This document shows, one piece after another, positions 10,562 through 20,740 of a stretch of 64,000 nt of DNA (the stretch's first letter is position 1; the number at the start of each line of letters is the position of its first letter). This DNA comes from Gracilaria gracilis. Taxonomy: Eukaryota > Rhodophyta > Florideophyceae > Gracilariales > Gracilariaceae. Both the position numbers and the translations under genes were made by a program. Location: positions 620,001-684,000 of the forward strand of contig JARGSG010000209.1 of assembly GCA_030374805.1 (NCBI GenBank), in the 5' to 3' direction. The notes beneath the pieces were generated by a model that did not search any database, had not been told where the DNA came from, and saw only the letters and a list, made by a program, of their open reading frames with translations.

Positions 10562-12793
10562 CTCCTCCTCGAGTCCCTGTGCAAGTCCAATTCGTTTCAT
10601 AATTGCAAATATTCTTGCAGGGCTCACCGGTTTGGTTAAGATACCAGCATCGTTTAGCTCACTAGGAACATAGTCCACAGCAATGACATTGTCCTTCACC
10701 ATATGTCTGATGAAATGAAGCTTCACGTCAATATGTTTGGCACGTCCAGAAGGGCATCGCTCACCAGCAGCCCAATCAATGGCACATTGATTGTCCGAGC
10801 GAATGGGGACCTTCTCGTCCACATCAAACCCGCTCTCCCGAAGCACTCGCGATATCCAGATAATCTCTTGAGCAGCCATGGTCAATGCGTAGTACTCCGC
10901 TTCTCCAGTGGAGAGCGCAATTGATGCTTGCTTTCTCGCACCGAAGAAGCAAGTGGCCGATCCTAGTTTGATCACATATCCGGACATTGACTTACGATCA
11001 GTAGTGTCACCAGCATAGTCGGAGTCCACAAAGGCGTTCAAGTTCAGAGATCCAGGTCGGTAGAGCAACCCATGGCCACACGTCGCACGCAGGTACCGTA
11101 GTACTCGCTTCGCAGCTCTGTGACAGTATGCTGTGGGAGCGTTCTGGAATCGTGCAAGGATAAGGACTGGAGCAAGAATATCAAGTCTCGTGCGCAATGC
11201 CAAGTACAGCAAGGACCCAATCATCTGCTGATATAGTTGCACATCCTTGGCAGTCTTGTCCTCCTCCGCTGCTAGTGATGAGAAAAACGACTCCACCATT
11301 GGACTGGGAGCTGGCTTGGAGTTGTGCAGTCCGAATCGGCGTAGCACTCCCTCGATGTAAAGGGGCTGTCCAAGCTTGAGGCCCGTAAGTTGACCCTCAG
11401 AATCCGCCGCCCAAGTCAACTCAACGCCAAGGTAGAAGCTCACTCGATCTTGAACTCGAAGTTCGTACAATCCTTTGAGCTCCTCCAAGAGTGACGAACG
11501 TTGCGCAGCAGTTGGTGCGATAACCAGGAAGTCATCAACGTAAACAAGGATGTATACGTACGCGTTGTGCCCAATGCGGCGCCTAAACACACACGGAGCA
11601 CTAGGGAGTTCTTCAAATCCTAAGTCCTTGAGATCTTGACTGAACTTTGTATGCCAAGCCAGGTGAGCCTGCTTAAGTCCGTACATGGCTTTCACCAACT
11701 TGTAACAGCATGGCTTCAGCCAAGGCACACCACGTGGAGACGTGACCCAAACATCCTCCTTCAGCTCCCCATTCAAGAAGGCGGTCTTCACGTCCACTTG
11801 AGCAACAAACATCTGGAGGCACAGGGTAAGGTACAGGAACATACGAACCAGGTTGAAAGACACAACTGGTGCATAAGTCTCCATGTAGTCCTGACCAAAA
11901 GTCTGGTGATTTCCACCAGCAAAAACACGAGCCTTGAAGCGCTCAACCGACCCATCTGCATTCCGCTTCACTTTCAGGACGATATGGGTTGGCAGAGGTT
12001 GCGATGCGGGAGAATGATCGGGTACCCATGTACCCTTGCTCTCAAGAGAGGCCAGTTCTTCTTCGATCGCAGTCTCCCATAAGCTTTTCTCCAATGGAGA
12101 CGCAGACATGGCTTCCTTCAAAGTCGGTTCATCACTTGTAGTCACTTCAACTGTTTGCGATGTGGCAGCGCCAGCCATGTTCCACCACCGTGTAGGTGCA
12201 CGGCGTGTTCGTCGCGGGTACCGTGACTCAGGTTGTGAGCCAAATGGCGCGTTAGGCTCCTCCATGGTGGGTTCATCCTGGTTGTCGTCAGCACTCTCAC
12301 TACCAGTGAGTTCATTATCGTCGACATCATCAGCTTCATCCGTACTATCAGTGTGCAATTCAGGTAAATGGCTTTCCTGTAGTTCAGTACAAACAGAATC
12401 GTCGACAACTTCGTCAATGCAAATCTCACCGGAGTGCTCGCTGTCACTCTTGCATGCCGAGTTGCAACTGAAGTCTTCATCAGAAGCGATCTCATCATCC
12501 ATGTAGCCCGTCAGATAGGACGCACCAGGGAAGGATGACTCATCAAACGTCACATGTCGAGACTTGATAATACGTGGTATCTCATCTTCATCTGTTACTA
12601 GAACATCGTAGACACCATGCTCAAGAGTCTGCAAGTACACCCCTTCAAGTGCACGAGACTCGAACTTGGTGTCCGGGTTCATCTTTAGTACGTACGCCGC
12701 ACACCCAAACACTCGAACATTCTTCAAAGAAGGTGTGGAATCAGTTACAAGAAAGTACGGAGTGGATCCAGTGGTAGAGTGGGGAACTCTGTT
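10562..12793 (-). pseudogene. Ty1/copia relic: integrase C-terminus, RT and RNase H
   Basis: A long open frame on the minus strand covers the end of integrase (RVFGCAAYVLKM), the copia reverse transcriptase (DVKTAFLNG, YVDDFL) and RNase H (DSDYAGDTTDRKS, ALSTGEAEYYAL), and runs into the LTR. The pol part in view is open; gag, protease and most of integrase are missing because the relic stops at the 5' LTR of the next copia element (12794). It is a fossil of the same family group as the element at 12794-19260 but clearly diverged from it. Confidence 0.85.
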
Positions 12794-13519
12794 TGTTGAT
12801 GTATGGATGTGGTCGAGTGCCTGTCAGTCCCTCAAAGGTGGTCCAAGTACTTGGAATACAAAGATGCAGGGGAGCATGGGCACTTTTGGGCACCCTCATG
12901 AGAAAAGCGCATATGCGTGTCTCCGCGAACCGAACGTGATACTGCAATATGATTGGCTACTGCAAATGGCTACATGCAACGTGGTTTGCACAAGTGGAAC
13001 GTGTTGTATGGAGCGAGAAGGGCAGGTGGAACAAGTGGTACGCTGTGATTGGCTGCAGCATGTAGGTGGTGGCCAGTTATGCATTAGCGGAGTATCTGTT
13101 ATTATAGGCCATTGTGAGGGGTTGTGCAATGTATGCGATTCTAGGACACTCTGAAAGGTTTTGGAGCGAATGTGCGATTCTGAGCTGCGCGAGGGTGTTG
13201 GCTGTGCCAGACCGAAATTGTCAATTTTTTAGAGCAAGATATGGATCATGGAGTTGGCATTGGATTTGGCACGATTTGATTTAGTTGTTTGAATTCGTAT
13301 TGTGTTTTGCGCGCGCTTTGGCTGCCAAAGTGTACACTTTGACAACGTGTGCAGTTATGTCGCTGGCTGCGACGGCGGCGGCGCGCGCTAGAGTATTTGT
13401 AGGTTGCGATCGCTGCCCGATCACTAAACTCGGGAAGAAGGTGGCCTACCCCCTTTATTTGTCTTACTCATCTTCTTCACTACTTTCCCCTTTCCTTCTC
13501 TAACCTGCGTTCGTTGCGT
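12794..13519 (+). repeat. 5' LTR of copia element
   Basis: It begins TGTTGATGTATGG and ends GTTCGTTGCGT. It shares several blocks with the 714-bp family-1 LTRs, such as GGTCGAGTGCCTGTCAGTCC and GGGCACTTTTGGGCACCCTC, so the two families are related. Confidence 0.9.
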
Positions 13520-14213
13520 CAGGTTATGGGCCCAGAGCGTCGACTATTCGCAGACGTCACGCTTTTCTAACTTTTCATTTGGATTCTAAGAAGTTTTTCT
13601 ATCTGCGACAGGTACGCGTATTGGGCGAGCGAGCGAGCGAGCGCGAAGGACCGCGCTGATTTCCCGCAAGTGACTAGCAGGGGCTAACTGGTGAACGCAT
13701 ATCTTTGGCTACTAACCTCCCTGGGACGTCTCGTACGGATTGTAAAGCCCCTCGCTCTGAAGTGCGCAGAGCAGGGTAGGTCAAGAAGATATCGCATCTC
13801 ACCTGGAGAGAGTAACCAGGGATCTGAGGTTCGGACCTCTAGGGTAACCGGAGCTAGATAACTCCTGCCAGTGGACCCGCTGCTTCTTTCTTATTCTTCT
13901 TTCTTGTTTCCGGGTTTGAGTTCTGTCTCACCCGTGAGTATACTCCAGGCGTCGAGTACCCGAACTCCGCCTGTGATCGCGTACGGGACGCGTCCCGACG
14001 AGCGTTGTAGACTTCGTTACACGGTCTCCGCTGGCGCCCTCGCTGTTGAGTGTCGAGAGTACTCCACTCCAGCCTCTACCCTCTTTGTGTAACATAAGCA
14101 TTGAGTCCCTCACACTGCTTATATTGTTGTTTGTCAAAAGTTACTTTTGTTTCTCTCTCCTGTTTTCTACTTGGTTTCCTGGATCTGGTTGTACTCGGAA
14201 CGAGTCTTTCACA
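13520..14213 (+). promoter_or_regulatory. Copia primer-binding site and long leader
   Basis: CAGGTTATGGGCCCAGAG at 13520-13537 matches the primer-binding site of Drosophila copia, which is primed by the 5' half of initiator-Met tRNA. The rest of the 694-bp leader has a short GAGC microsatellite near 13626-13642 and no gene. The same site occurs on the minus strand at 9795-9811. Confidence 0.75.
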
Positions 14214-17200
14214 ATGTCAGACTCGGAAAAGGAAACTGAAACCAACTCTGGTGTGAAGATTCCCCGCTTCCATGGCAAGCGCGGTGAGGATTACGCACTC
14301 TGGCGGCATCGTCTTCGTGCCGCATGTCGCATCAAAGGTGTCTGGAATGTTGTTAACACTGATGCTGAGCAGTCTGTATCCACTGATACCACTGGTACGG
14401 ATGGTCAAGGATCTTCTGCAGAGGCCATTCGCACATTGTTTAAGCGTGAGAAGGCCTGTGGGATCATCATATGTGCACTTGGCGATGCTCCTCTACGTGT
14501 GGTAATGGACGTGGATGATGATCCGGCACGAATGCTCAAGATGCTTGATGCGCGTTATGCATCTAATCGAACGGTTTCTCGGATCGCGGTTCAGACTCAA
14601 CTGTTCCGTATGTCGTACAATGGACAGAACATGTCTGAGTATGTCGATCAATTCACTGCATTGTTCTCACAGTTGGATCGCATGGGCAAGGATGCCGCTA
14701 TTCCGGAATCGCATAAGGCTCCTATGCTTTTGGCTTCTATTGATCCGCAAAGTTCTTTGGAGTCTACCGCTGCGGCGTTGCGCACCAAGGAAATATCCGA
14801 ACTGACTTGGGATTATGTTGCTACCACACTTATTGATGAGTACAATGCACGTCATATAACTTCTGGACGTAGTCGCAGTCGCAAGAAGAATAAAGGAAAA
14901 GGTTCTGGAAGGCAGTCTGGTACCTCTGCAAGTGCAAATCATCGAGATGGAAATGACTCTGATGATGCTCCTACTAATCGTGCACTGGCAGCTGGTAGCA
15001 CCAATGGTCATCACTGCGATTTTTGTGATCGTGATGGACACACTCAGGACCGATGCTACATGAACCCAGACAATCCGGACAACCATTTACCGAAGAGTAT
15101 CCTGGACAAGCTTACATTGAAGTCAAAAGATAAGCCGAAGACCTCTTCAAAATCATCTGGCAAATCGTCCAAGATCGAAATAGCTGGCATGTCTATGGAG
15201 AAAGCAACGGTTCTACGACCCATTCAAAGAGACATGGACACTTACGCAGATAGTGGAGCGACCTCGCACTACTTCCATTCTGCTTCCGCATTCATTCCCA
15301 GTACACTGCATGATGTGGAGAAGCGTGTTATACAGCTTGCAGATAAGACATGTGTGTCTGCAACTCAGCGTGGAGATGTGATTCTGCCTTTCGAGAATGT
15401 GAATTTACGTCTGAGTGACGCACTCCTGGTTCCTTCAATGGAGTACAACTTGGTTTCTGTAGGTTGCTTAGCCGACAAACAGATTGAGTCACGTTTCCGT
15501 TCTGTAGAAGTTCGTCTGATTCATGACAATGGTTTGCACATTGGGTCAGGAAAGCGCGATAAACGTTCCGGACTGTACACTTTGCCGGAACCGGTAGCGC
15601 ATTTCACTCATGAACGAGCTCTTACTTCCAGCCAGGTTGATTTGGATTGCGCATTGAAGGCCTCGATGACTGCTTTGACACAGCTATGGCACCGAAGACT
15701 TGCACATATGAACCCCAGAGACTTGCAAGTTGTTCACAAACATGCAGATGGTGTGCCAAGTCTTGCGAAAATGGAGGAGGTCTGTCGGTCATGCCGTCTT
15801 GGAAAAGCACACAAACTACCGTTTCCTGGTTCATTTAGTCGTGAATCGTCAGTTGGTGACAAAGTGCACACTGACATCATCGGTCCACTCACCACATCGT
15901 TTCCGGACAGGTTTAAGTATGCGTCAGCATTCGTGGATGACCACTCGCGACATGTTATCATTGGATTCATGAAACACCGCAGCCAAATCAGTGAGGTGTA
16001 TGATGGTGTTGCGCAGAAGCTCAAGCAGCTTGGAGGAGTGGCGGTGAAGAAACTGCACTCGGATGGCGCTAAGGAATACATTGCATTACAAGATAATCCA
16101 GAAAACGCATTTGAAGACACTTCCTTTTCACCTCCGTACACTCCGGAACACAACGCCATAGCCGAGCGCATCAATCGCACTACGGAGGAAGCCGCTCGGG
16201 CTATGCTCATTCAGGCCAATCTACATGAATGTTTGTGTGTCTTTGCGTTGAAACATGTACAGTTTGTGCGGAACCGTGTTCCACATTCAACTACTGGAAG
16301 CACTCCGTACTCGTTGATGACGGGATATAGGCCGACATTGAAGCACACCCGTGTGTTTGGATGTGCAGCTTTCGTACTGAAGATGATCGAAGGAACCAAG
16401 TTCGAGTCTCGTGCACTTGAGGGGGTGTACTTGCAGACTCTTGAGCATGGTGTATTCGATGTACTTGTCAGAGATGATGATGGTCTACCGCGCATCATGC
16501 ACTCACGTCATGTCACATTTGATGAGAATTCATTCCCTGGTGCCGAGTACTTGGAGGAGTTTATGCAGGATGAATGTGCATGTGACACAGACTACAGTTC
16601 TGAGCCTGCGCCATGCTCCGACTCCGACGGCTCTTACCCAGATGATCCTGGTGACGAAGTAAATGTGGATGACATTTGTGACAGTACGAGTGGCCCCGAT
16701 GATGAATCTGGCCCAATTGCCGAAGAATCATTACCTGCACCAAGTAATGAAAGCAGTGATGATGGTGTGGACCATGCTGAAGGTGATGGCTCTGCTGATG
16801 AAAGTGACCACCACCCTGCGAACGACACAGCGCACGAGCCCACTGGTGACACGGACGACTCTACCGAACCACCACGATACCCGCAACGCACGCGTCGTGC
16901 ACCCCGGAGGTGGTACATGGCTGCGTCTGCAACCACATCTGCAGTTCAGGTTACCACAAGTGATGAACCTACGCTGAAGGAAGCAATGTCCGCGACGCCC
17001 ATCGAGCAGAGCTTATGGCGAGCAGCCATTGAAGATGAACTCGCATCACTTGAGTCAAAGAATACTTGGAAAGAGGACAAGTTTCCATCGCAACAACCAC
17101 TGCCCACGCAAATTGTGCTCAAGGTCAAGCGTAATGCAGATGGTTCGGTGGAACGCTTCAAGGCTCGAGTCGTGGCCGGTGGTAATCACCAAACCTTTGG

Positions 17201-18641
17201 TGAGAACTACATGGAAACGTATGCTCCAGTGGTTTCGTTTGGCATAGTACGTTTCTTCCTCTACTTGACTCTATGCTTGCAGATGTATATTGCTCAGGTG
17301 GATGTGAAGACTGCATTCCTCAACGGCGATCTCGACGAGGATGTTTGGGTAATGTCACCACGCGGTGTTTCTGGAATTGGCTCACGATGCTATAAGCTTC
17401 AAAAGGCAATGTACGGGCTAAAGCAAGCACATCTAGCCTGGCACACCAAGTTGACGGGCGATCTGCGAGCCATTGGATTTGAAGAGTTTCCGAGTGCTCA
17501 TTGTGTGTTTCGGCGAGCCAGTAAACACAAAAGCTACGCGTACATCCTTGTGTATGTGGACGATCTGCTAATCTTTACTCCATCTGCAGAAGAACGGTCT
17601 GGGATCCTGGAGGAGCTTCGGAGCCTGCACGAGATCCGTGTTGAGAACAAAGTAACTCTCTACCTGGGTGTGGAACTCACTTGGAGCATAGACGACGATG
17701 GTCGTTTAACTGGGATGCAACTTGCACAGCCGTTGTATATCGAAGGAATGCTTCGACGCTTTGGTCTTGACAGGAGCAAACCAGCTCGCAGCCCCATGGT
17801 AGAATCTTTCTTCACAGGACTTGCGGAGGAGGAAGACAAATCCCCTCAGGATGTGCAGCTATACCAGCAGATGATCGGGTCTCTGCTGTACTTGGCACTT
17901 CGCACACGCGTGGACATTCTCGCACCAGTACTCATTCTTGCACGTTATCAAAGCAACCCAACACCATACTGTCACAGGGCAGCGAAACGGGTTCTGCGCT
18001 ACTTACAAGGAACTTGCAAACATGGATTGAATTATCACGCTGGCTCCCTGAACATGGAAGCGTATGTCGATTCGGACTATGCCGGCGACAAGTCCGATCG
18101 GAAGTCCATGTCGGGATACATGATCAAGTTTGGGTCCGCCGTGGTATTCTTTGGTGCAAAGAAACAAGCTTCAGTTGCATTGTCTACTGCAGAGGCTGAG
18201 TACTACGCTTTGACCATGGCAGCGCAGGAGGTTGTGTGGATGAAGCGTCTACTATCTGAACTTGACTTGGACGTCGATGGTGGTGTTCCTCTACACTCGG
18301 ACAACCAGGTTGCGATCGACTGGAGTGCAGGAGAAAGATGCCCAGCGGGTCGCGCCAAGCACATCGATGTGAAGCTGCACTTTATTCGGGAACTCGTAAA
18401 GGAGTTTGTGATTGATGTCAAGTACATTCCAACTGAGTTGAATGATGCGGACATTCTCACGAAGCCCTTAGGTCCATTGAGTATTCAGGCCATCATGAGA
18501 AAAATTGGACTTGGTCAGAAACTCGAAGAGGAGTGTTGGTGTATGGATGTGGTCGAGTGCCTGTCAGTCCCTCAAGGGTGCTCCAAGTACTTGGAATACA
18601 AAGTTGCAGGGGAGCATGGGCACTTTTGGGCACCCTCATGA
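14214..18641 (+). CDS. Copia Gag-Pol polyprotein
   Basis: The start is taken at ATG 14214 (MSDSEKETET). Order: Gag with a zinc knuckle (CDFCDRDGHTQDRC), aspartic protease (YADSGATSHYF), integrase with an HHCC-type region (LWHRRLAHM, CRSCRLGKAH) and the core (VHTDIIG, HSDGAKEY, EHNAIAERINR), reverse transcriptase (DVKTAFLNGD, YVDDLL) and RNase H (DSDYAGDKSDRKS, STAEAEYYAL). The single frame of about 1475 codons runs a short way into the 3' LTR before its stop. Gag and Pol in one frame is usual for copia elements. It looks whole. Confidence 0.9.
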   Translation: MSDSEKETETNSGVKIPRFHGKRGEDYALWRHRLRAACRIKGVWNVVNTDAEQSVSTDTTGTDGQGSSAEAIRTLFKREKACGIIICALGDAPLRVVMDVDDDPARMLKMLDARYASNRTVSRIAVQTQLFRMSYNGQNMSEYVDQFTALFSQLDRMGKDAAIPESHKAPMLLASIDPQSSLESTAAALRTKEISELTWDYVATTLIDEYNARHITSGRSRSRKKNKGKGSGRQSGTSASANHRDGNDSDDAPTNRALAAGSTNGHHCDFCDRDGHTQDRCYMNPDNPDNHLPKSILDKLTLKSKDKPKTSSKSSGKSSKIEIAGMSMEKATVLRPIQRDMDTYADSGATSHYFHSASAFIPSTLHDVEKRVIQLADKTCVSATQRGDVILPFENVNLRLSDALLVPSMEYNLVSVGCLADKQIESRFRSVEVRLIHDNGLHIGSGKRDKRSGLYTLPEPVAHFTHERALTSSQVDLDCALKASMTALTQLWHRRLAHMNPRDLQVVHKHADGVPSLAKMEEVCRSCRLGKAHKLPFPGSFSRESSVGDKVHTDIIGPLTTSFPDRFKYASAFVDDHSRHVIIGFMKHRSQISEVYDGVAQKLKQLGGVAVKKLHSDGAKEYIALQDNPENAFEDTSFSPPYTPEHNAIAERINRTTEEAARAMLIQANLHECLCVFALKHVQFVRNRVPHSTTGSTPYSLMTGYRPTLKHTRVFGCAAFVLKMIEGTKFESRALEGVYLQTLEHGVFDVLVRDDDGLPRIMHSRHVTFDENSFPGAEYLEEFMQDECACDTDYSSEPAPCSDSDGSYPDDPGDEVNVDDICDSTSGPDDESGPIAEESLPAPSNESSDDGVDHAEGDGSADESDHHPANDTAHEPTGDTDDSTEPPRYPQRTRRAPRRWYMAASATTSAVQVTTSDEPTLKEAMSATPIEQSLWRAAIEDELASLESKNTWKEDKFPSQQPLPTQIVLKVKRNADGSVERFKARVVAGGNHQTFGENYMETYAPVVSFGIVRFFLYLTLCLQMYIAQVDVKTAFLNGDLDEDVWVMSPRGVSGIGSRCYKLQKAMYGLKQAHLAWHTKLTGDLRAIGFEEFPSAHCVFRRASKHKSYAYILVYVDDLLIFTPSAEERSGILEELRSLHEIRVENKVTLYLGVELTWSIDDDGRLTGMQLAQPLYIEGMLRRFGLDRSKPARSPMVESFFTGLAEEEDKSPQDVQLYQQMIGSLLYLALRTRVDILAPVLILARYQSNPTPYCHRAAKRVLRYLQGTCKHGLNYHAGSLNMEAYVDSDYAGDKSDRKSMSGYMIKFGSAVVFFGAKKQASVALSTAEAEYYALTMAAQEVVWMKRLLSELDLDVDGGVPLHSDNQVAIDWSAGERCPAGRAKHIDVKLHFIRELVKEFVIDVKYIPTELNDADILTKPLGPLSIQAIMRKIGLGQKLEEECWCMDVVECLSVPQGCSKYLEYKVAGEHGHFWAPS

Positions 18642-19260
18642 GAAAAGCGCATATGCGTGTCTCCGCGAACCGAACGTGATACTGCAATATGATTGGCTAC
18701 TGCAAATGGCTACATGCAACGTGGTTTGCACAAGGGGAACGTGTTGTATGGAGCGAGAAGGGCAGATGGAACAAGTGGTACGCTGTGATTGGCTGCAGCA
18801 TGTAGGTGGTGGCCAGTTATGCGTTAGCGGAGTATCTGTTATTATAGGCCACTGTGTGGGGTTGTGCAATGTATGCGATTCTGGGCTACTATGAAGGGTT
18901 TTGGAGCGAATGTGCGATTCTGAGCTGCGCGAGGGTGTTGGCTGTGCCAGACCGAAATTGTCAATTTTTTGGAGCAAGATATGGATCATGGAGTTGGCAT
19001 TGGATTTGGCACGATTTGATTTAGTTGTTTGAATTCGTATTGTGTTTTGCGCGCGCTTTTGCTGTCAAAGTGTACACTTTGACAACGTGTGCAGTTATGT
19101 CGCTGGCTGCGACGGCGGCGGCGCGCGCTAGAGTATTTGTAGGTTGCGATCGCTGCCCTGATCACTAAACTCGGGAAGAAGGTAACCTACCCCCTTTGTT
19201 TGTCTTACTCATCTTCTTCACTACTTTCCCCTTTCCTTCTCTAACCTGCGTTCGTTGCGT
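18534..19260 (+). repeat. 3' LTR of copia element
   Basis: It begins TGTTGGTGTATGG right after the GAAGAGGAG purine tract and ends GTTCGTTGCGT. It is 727 bp and about 97% identical to the 5' LTR. The gag-pol frame overlaps its first 108 bases. Confidence 0.9.
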
Positions 19261-20027
19261 AATGCGACACACTATTGGATTGCTTACCTTAAGGTCTCGG
19301 GTCGTGGTCAGCGTCCTGGACACTGAGACCGGTCCAAACTAGGTTCATTCGATGATTCTACCCATTGTTTGGGAGGATTTGGTGCGGATACGGAAGAGCG
19401 TAAAGGTTACAGATGCCCTTAGTGACCTATGGACATCAAAAGAATCATCTATCTTTGCGTTCAATTAGGTGACCTTCAGGTTCGAAATTGGTTCCCTGTT
19501 TGTCCTACTTTAAGCGCACAGTGTCTCCTTGGGACGTTCTTTGTAGACCGATACGTGAAAGCGATCTACCCTGGCACCCAGCAAGTGTCTTTCTACCGCA
19601 CCCGTCCTGTGGCTATCATCGGATCCAAGTCTTGTCCCGAGGCCAACCCATGTCGCCCTCCACTGGCACAGAATACCGTTTCCAATAAGGTTCGGTTATC
19701 GAAATCGGTAGAAATACCGCCAATGGCGCAGGTCACAGCCCTGGCTCATTGCGAAACAGCTGGTTTGGTGACGCTTCAGAATCATCCGAAGACGATTCAG
19801 CGTCACCTTTTGCTCATGGCCAATGGAATTATTGACTGCAGACCAAAGGTTCTCTTCTTCGTCAACATAAGTAGTTTCCGGGATCGCCCAGTACGCTTAC
19901 CAAAGAGAACTGTCATTGAGATGGAGTTGCCTGCTACAATGGGCGTAATGGAAACCTCTTGTACTGATCTCTCCCCTGCCTCCGACGAGGACGCCGAGAG
20001 TTGAAAGGGGGAGGTAAACCTTGGAAA

Positions 20028-20740
20028 TGTTGACGTTGGGACATGGTCGAGTGCCTGTCAGTCCTTCAGGTTGGTCTCGGACTACTTGGAAGCAAAGTTG
20101 CAGGGGACGATGGGCACTTTTGGGCACCCTCTTCGCAAAAGCGCATATGCGCCTCTGCTCAACCCCAACGTGAAACGGCAATATGATTGGCTACTGCAAA
20201 TGCCCTTGTGCAACGTGGTGTCTACAAGTGCCATGGATTGTATGGCGAGTTATGGTGGTATGGGCCAAGTGGAGCTTTGTGATTGGACGAGGCTTAGAGT
20301 AGTAGACTGACTATGCAGATAGCGAGGATGTGCTTTTCTAGGCTGGAATGGGCGGTTTTGCATGCAATATGCGATTCTGGGCTGCGCAAGGCGGTTGGAG
20401 TGCCACCATGCAAATTGATGATTTTTTAGATCTGGTTCTGAATCAAAGGACCGGCAATGGATTTGTAGTGTTTATTGATTTAGTTATTTGAAATTGTTGT
20501 ACTCTAGTTTGCGCGCACTTTCCTTGTACAGCTGCACACACGTGCAACTTGTTACGACCGCCGTCGTCCTTGCTGCGACGACGGTGAAGCGCGCGCTAGG
20601 GTATTTGCAGGTTGCGATCGACGACCCTCGAGTAAACGGGTCGACCCAAGGCCGTCAACCTTCACTTGTTTTACTTTCTCTTTCTTCCATATCCATCTCT
20701 ACTTACTTCCCTTTCTATCCTACCTGCATGCGTATCGCTA
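20028..20740 (+). repeat. Solo copia LTR, family 1, inside gypsy relic
   Basis: A 713-bp LTR (TGTTGACG...ATCGCTA) in plus orientation, flanked by a perfect 5-bp duplication GGAAA (20023-20027 and 20741-20745). It matches the LTRs at 3579-4292 and 9848-10561. It post-dates the gypsy relic. Confidence 0.9.

Larger units (their letters stand above)
12794..19260 (+). mobile_element. Whole-looking Ty1/copia element
   Basis: It has a 726-bp 5' LTR, a primer-binding site, a leader, one long gag-pol frame and a 727-bp 3' LTR; total 6467 bp. The two LTRs differ by about 3% by my count, so it is fairly young. The frame is open throughout, so it looks whole. No 5-bp target duplication flanks it (CTGTT on the left, AATGC on the right). 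The left flank is integrase of another copia relic and the right flank is a gypsy protease, which suggests recombination between copies after insertion. Confidence 0.9.

Noticed and set aside
12666-13154. Open frame spanning the copia relic and LTR
   Set aside because: It crosses the relic/LTR junction and is a by-product of LTR sequence that also gives an open frame at 18505-18894.
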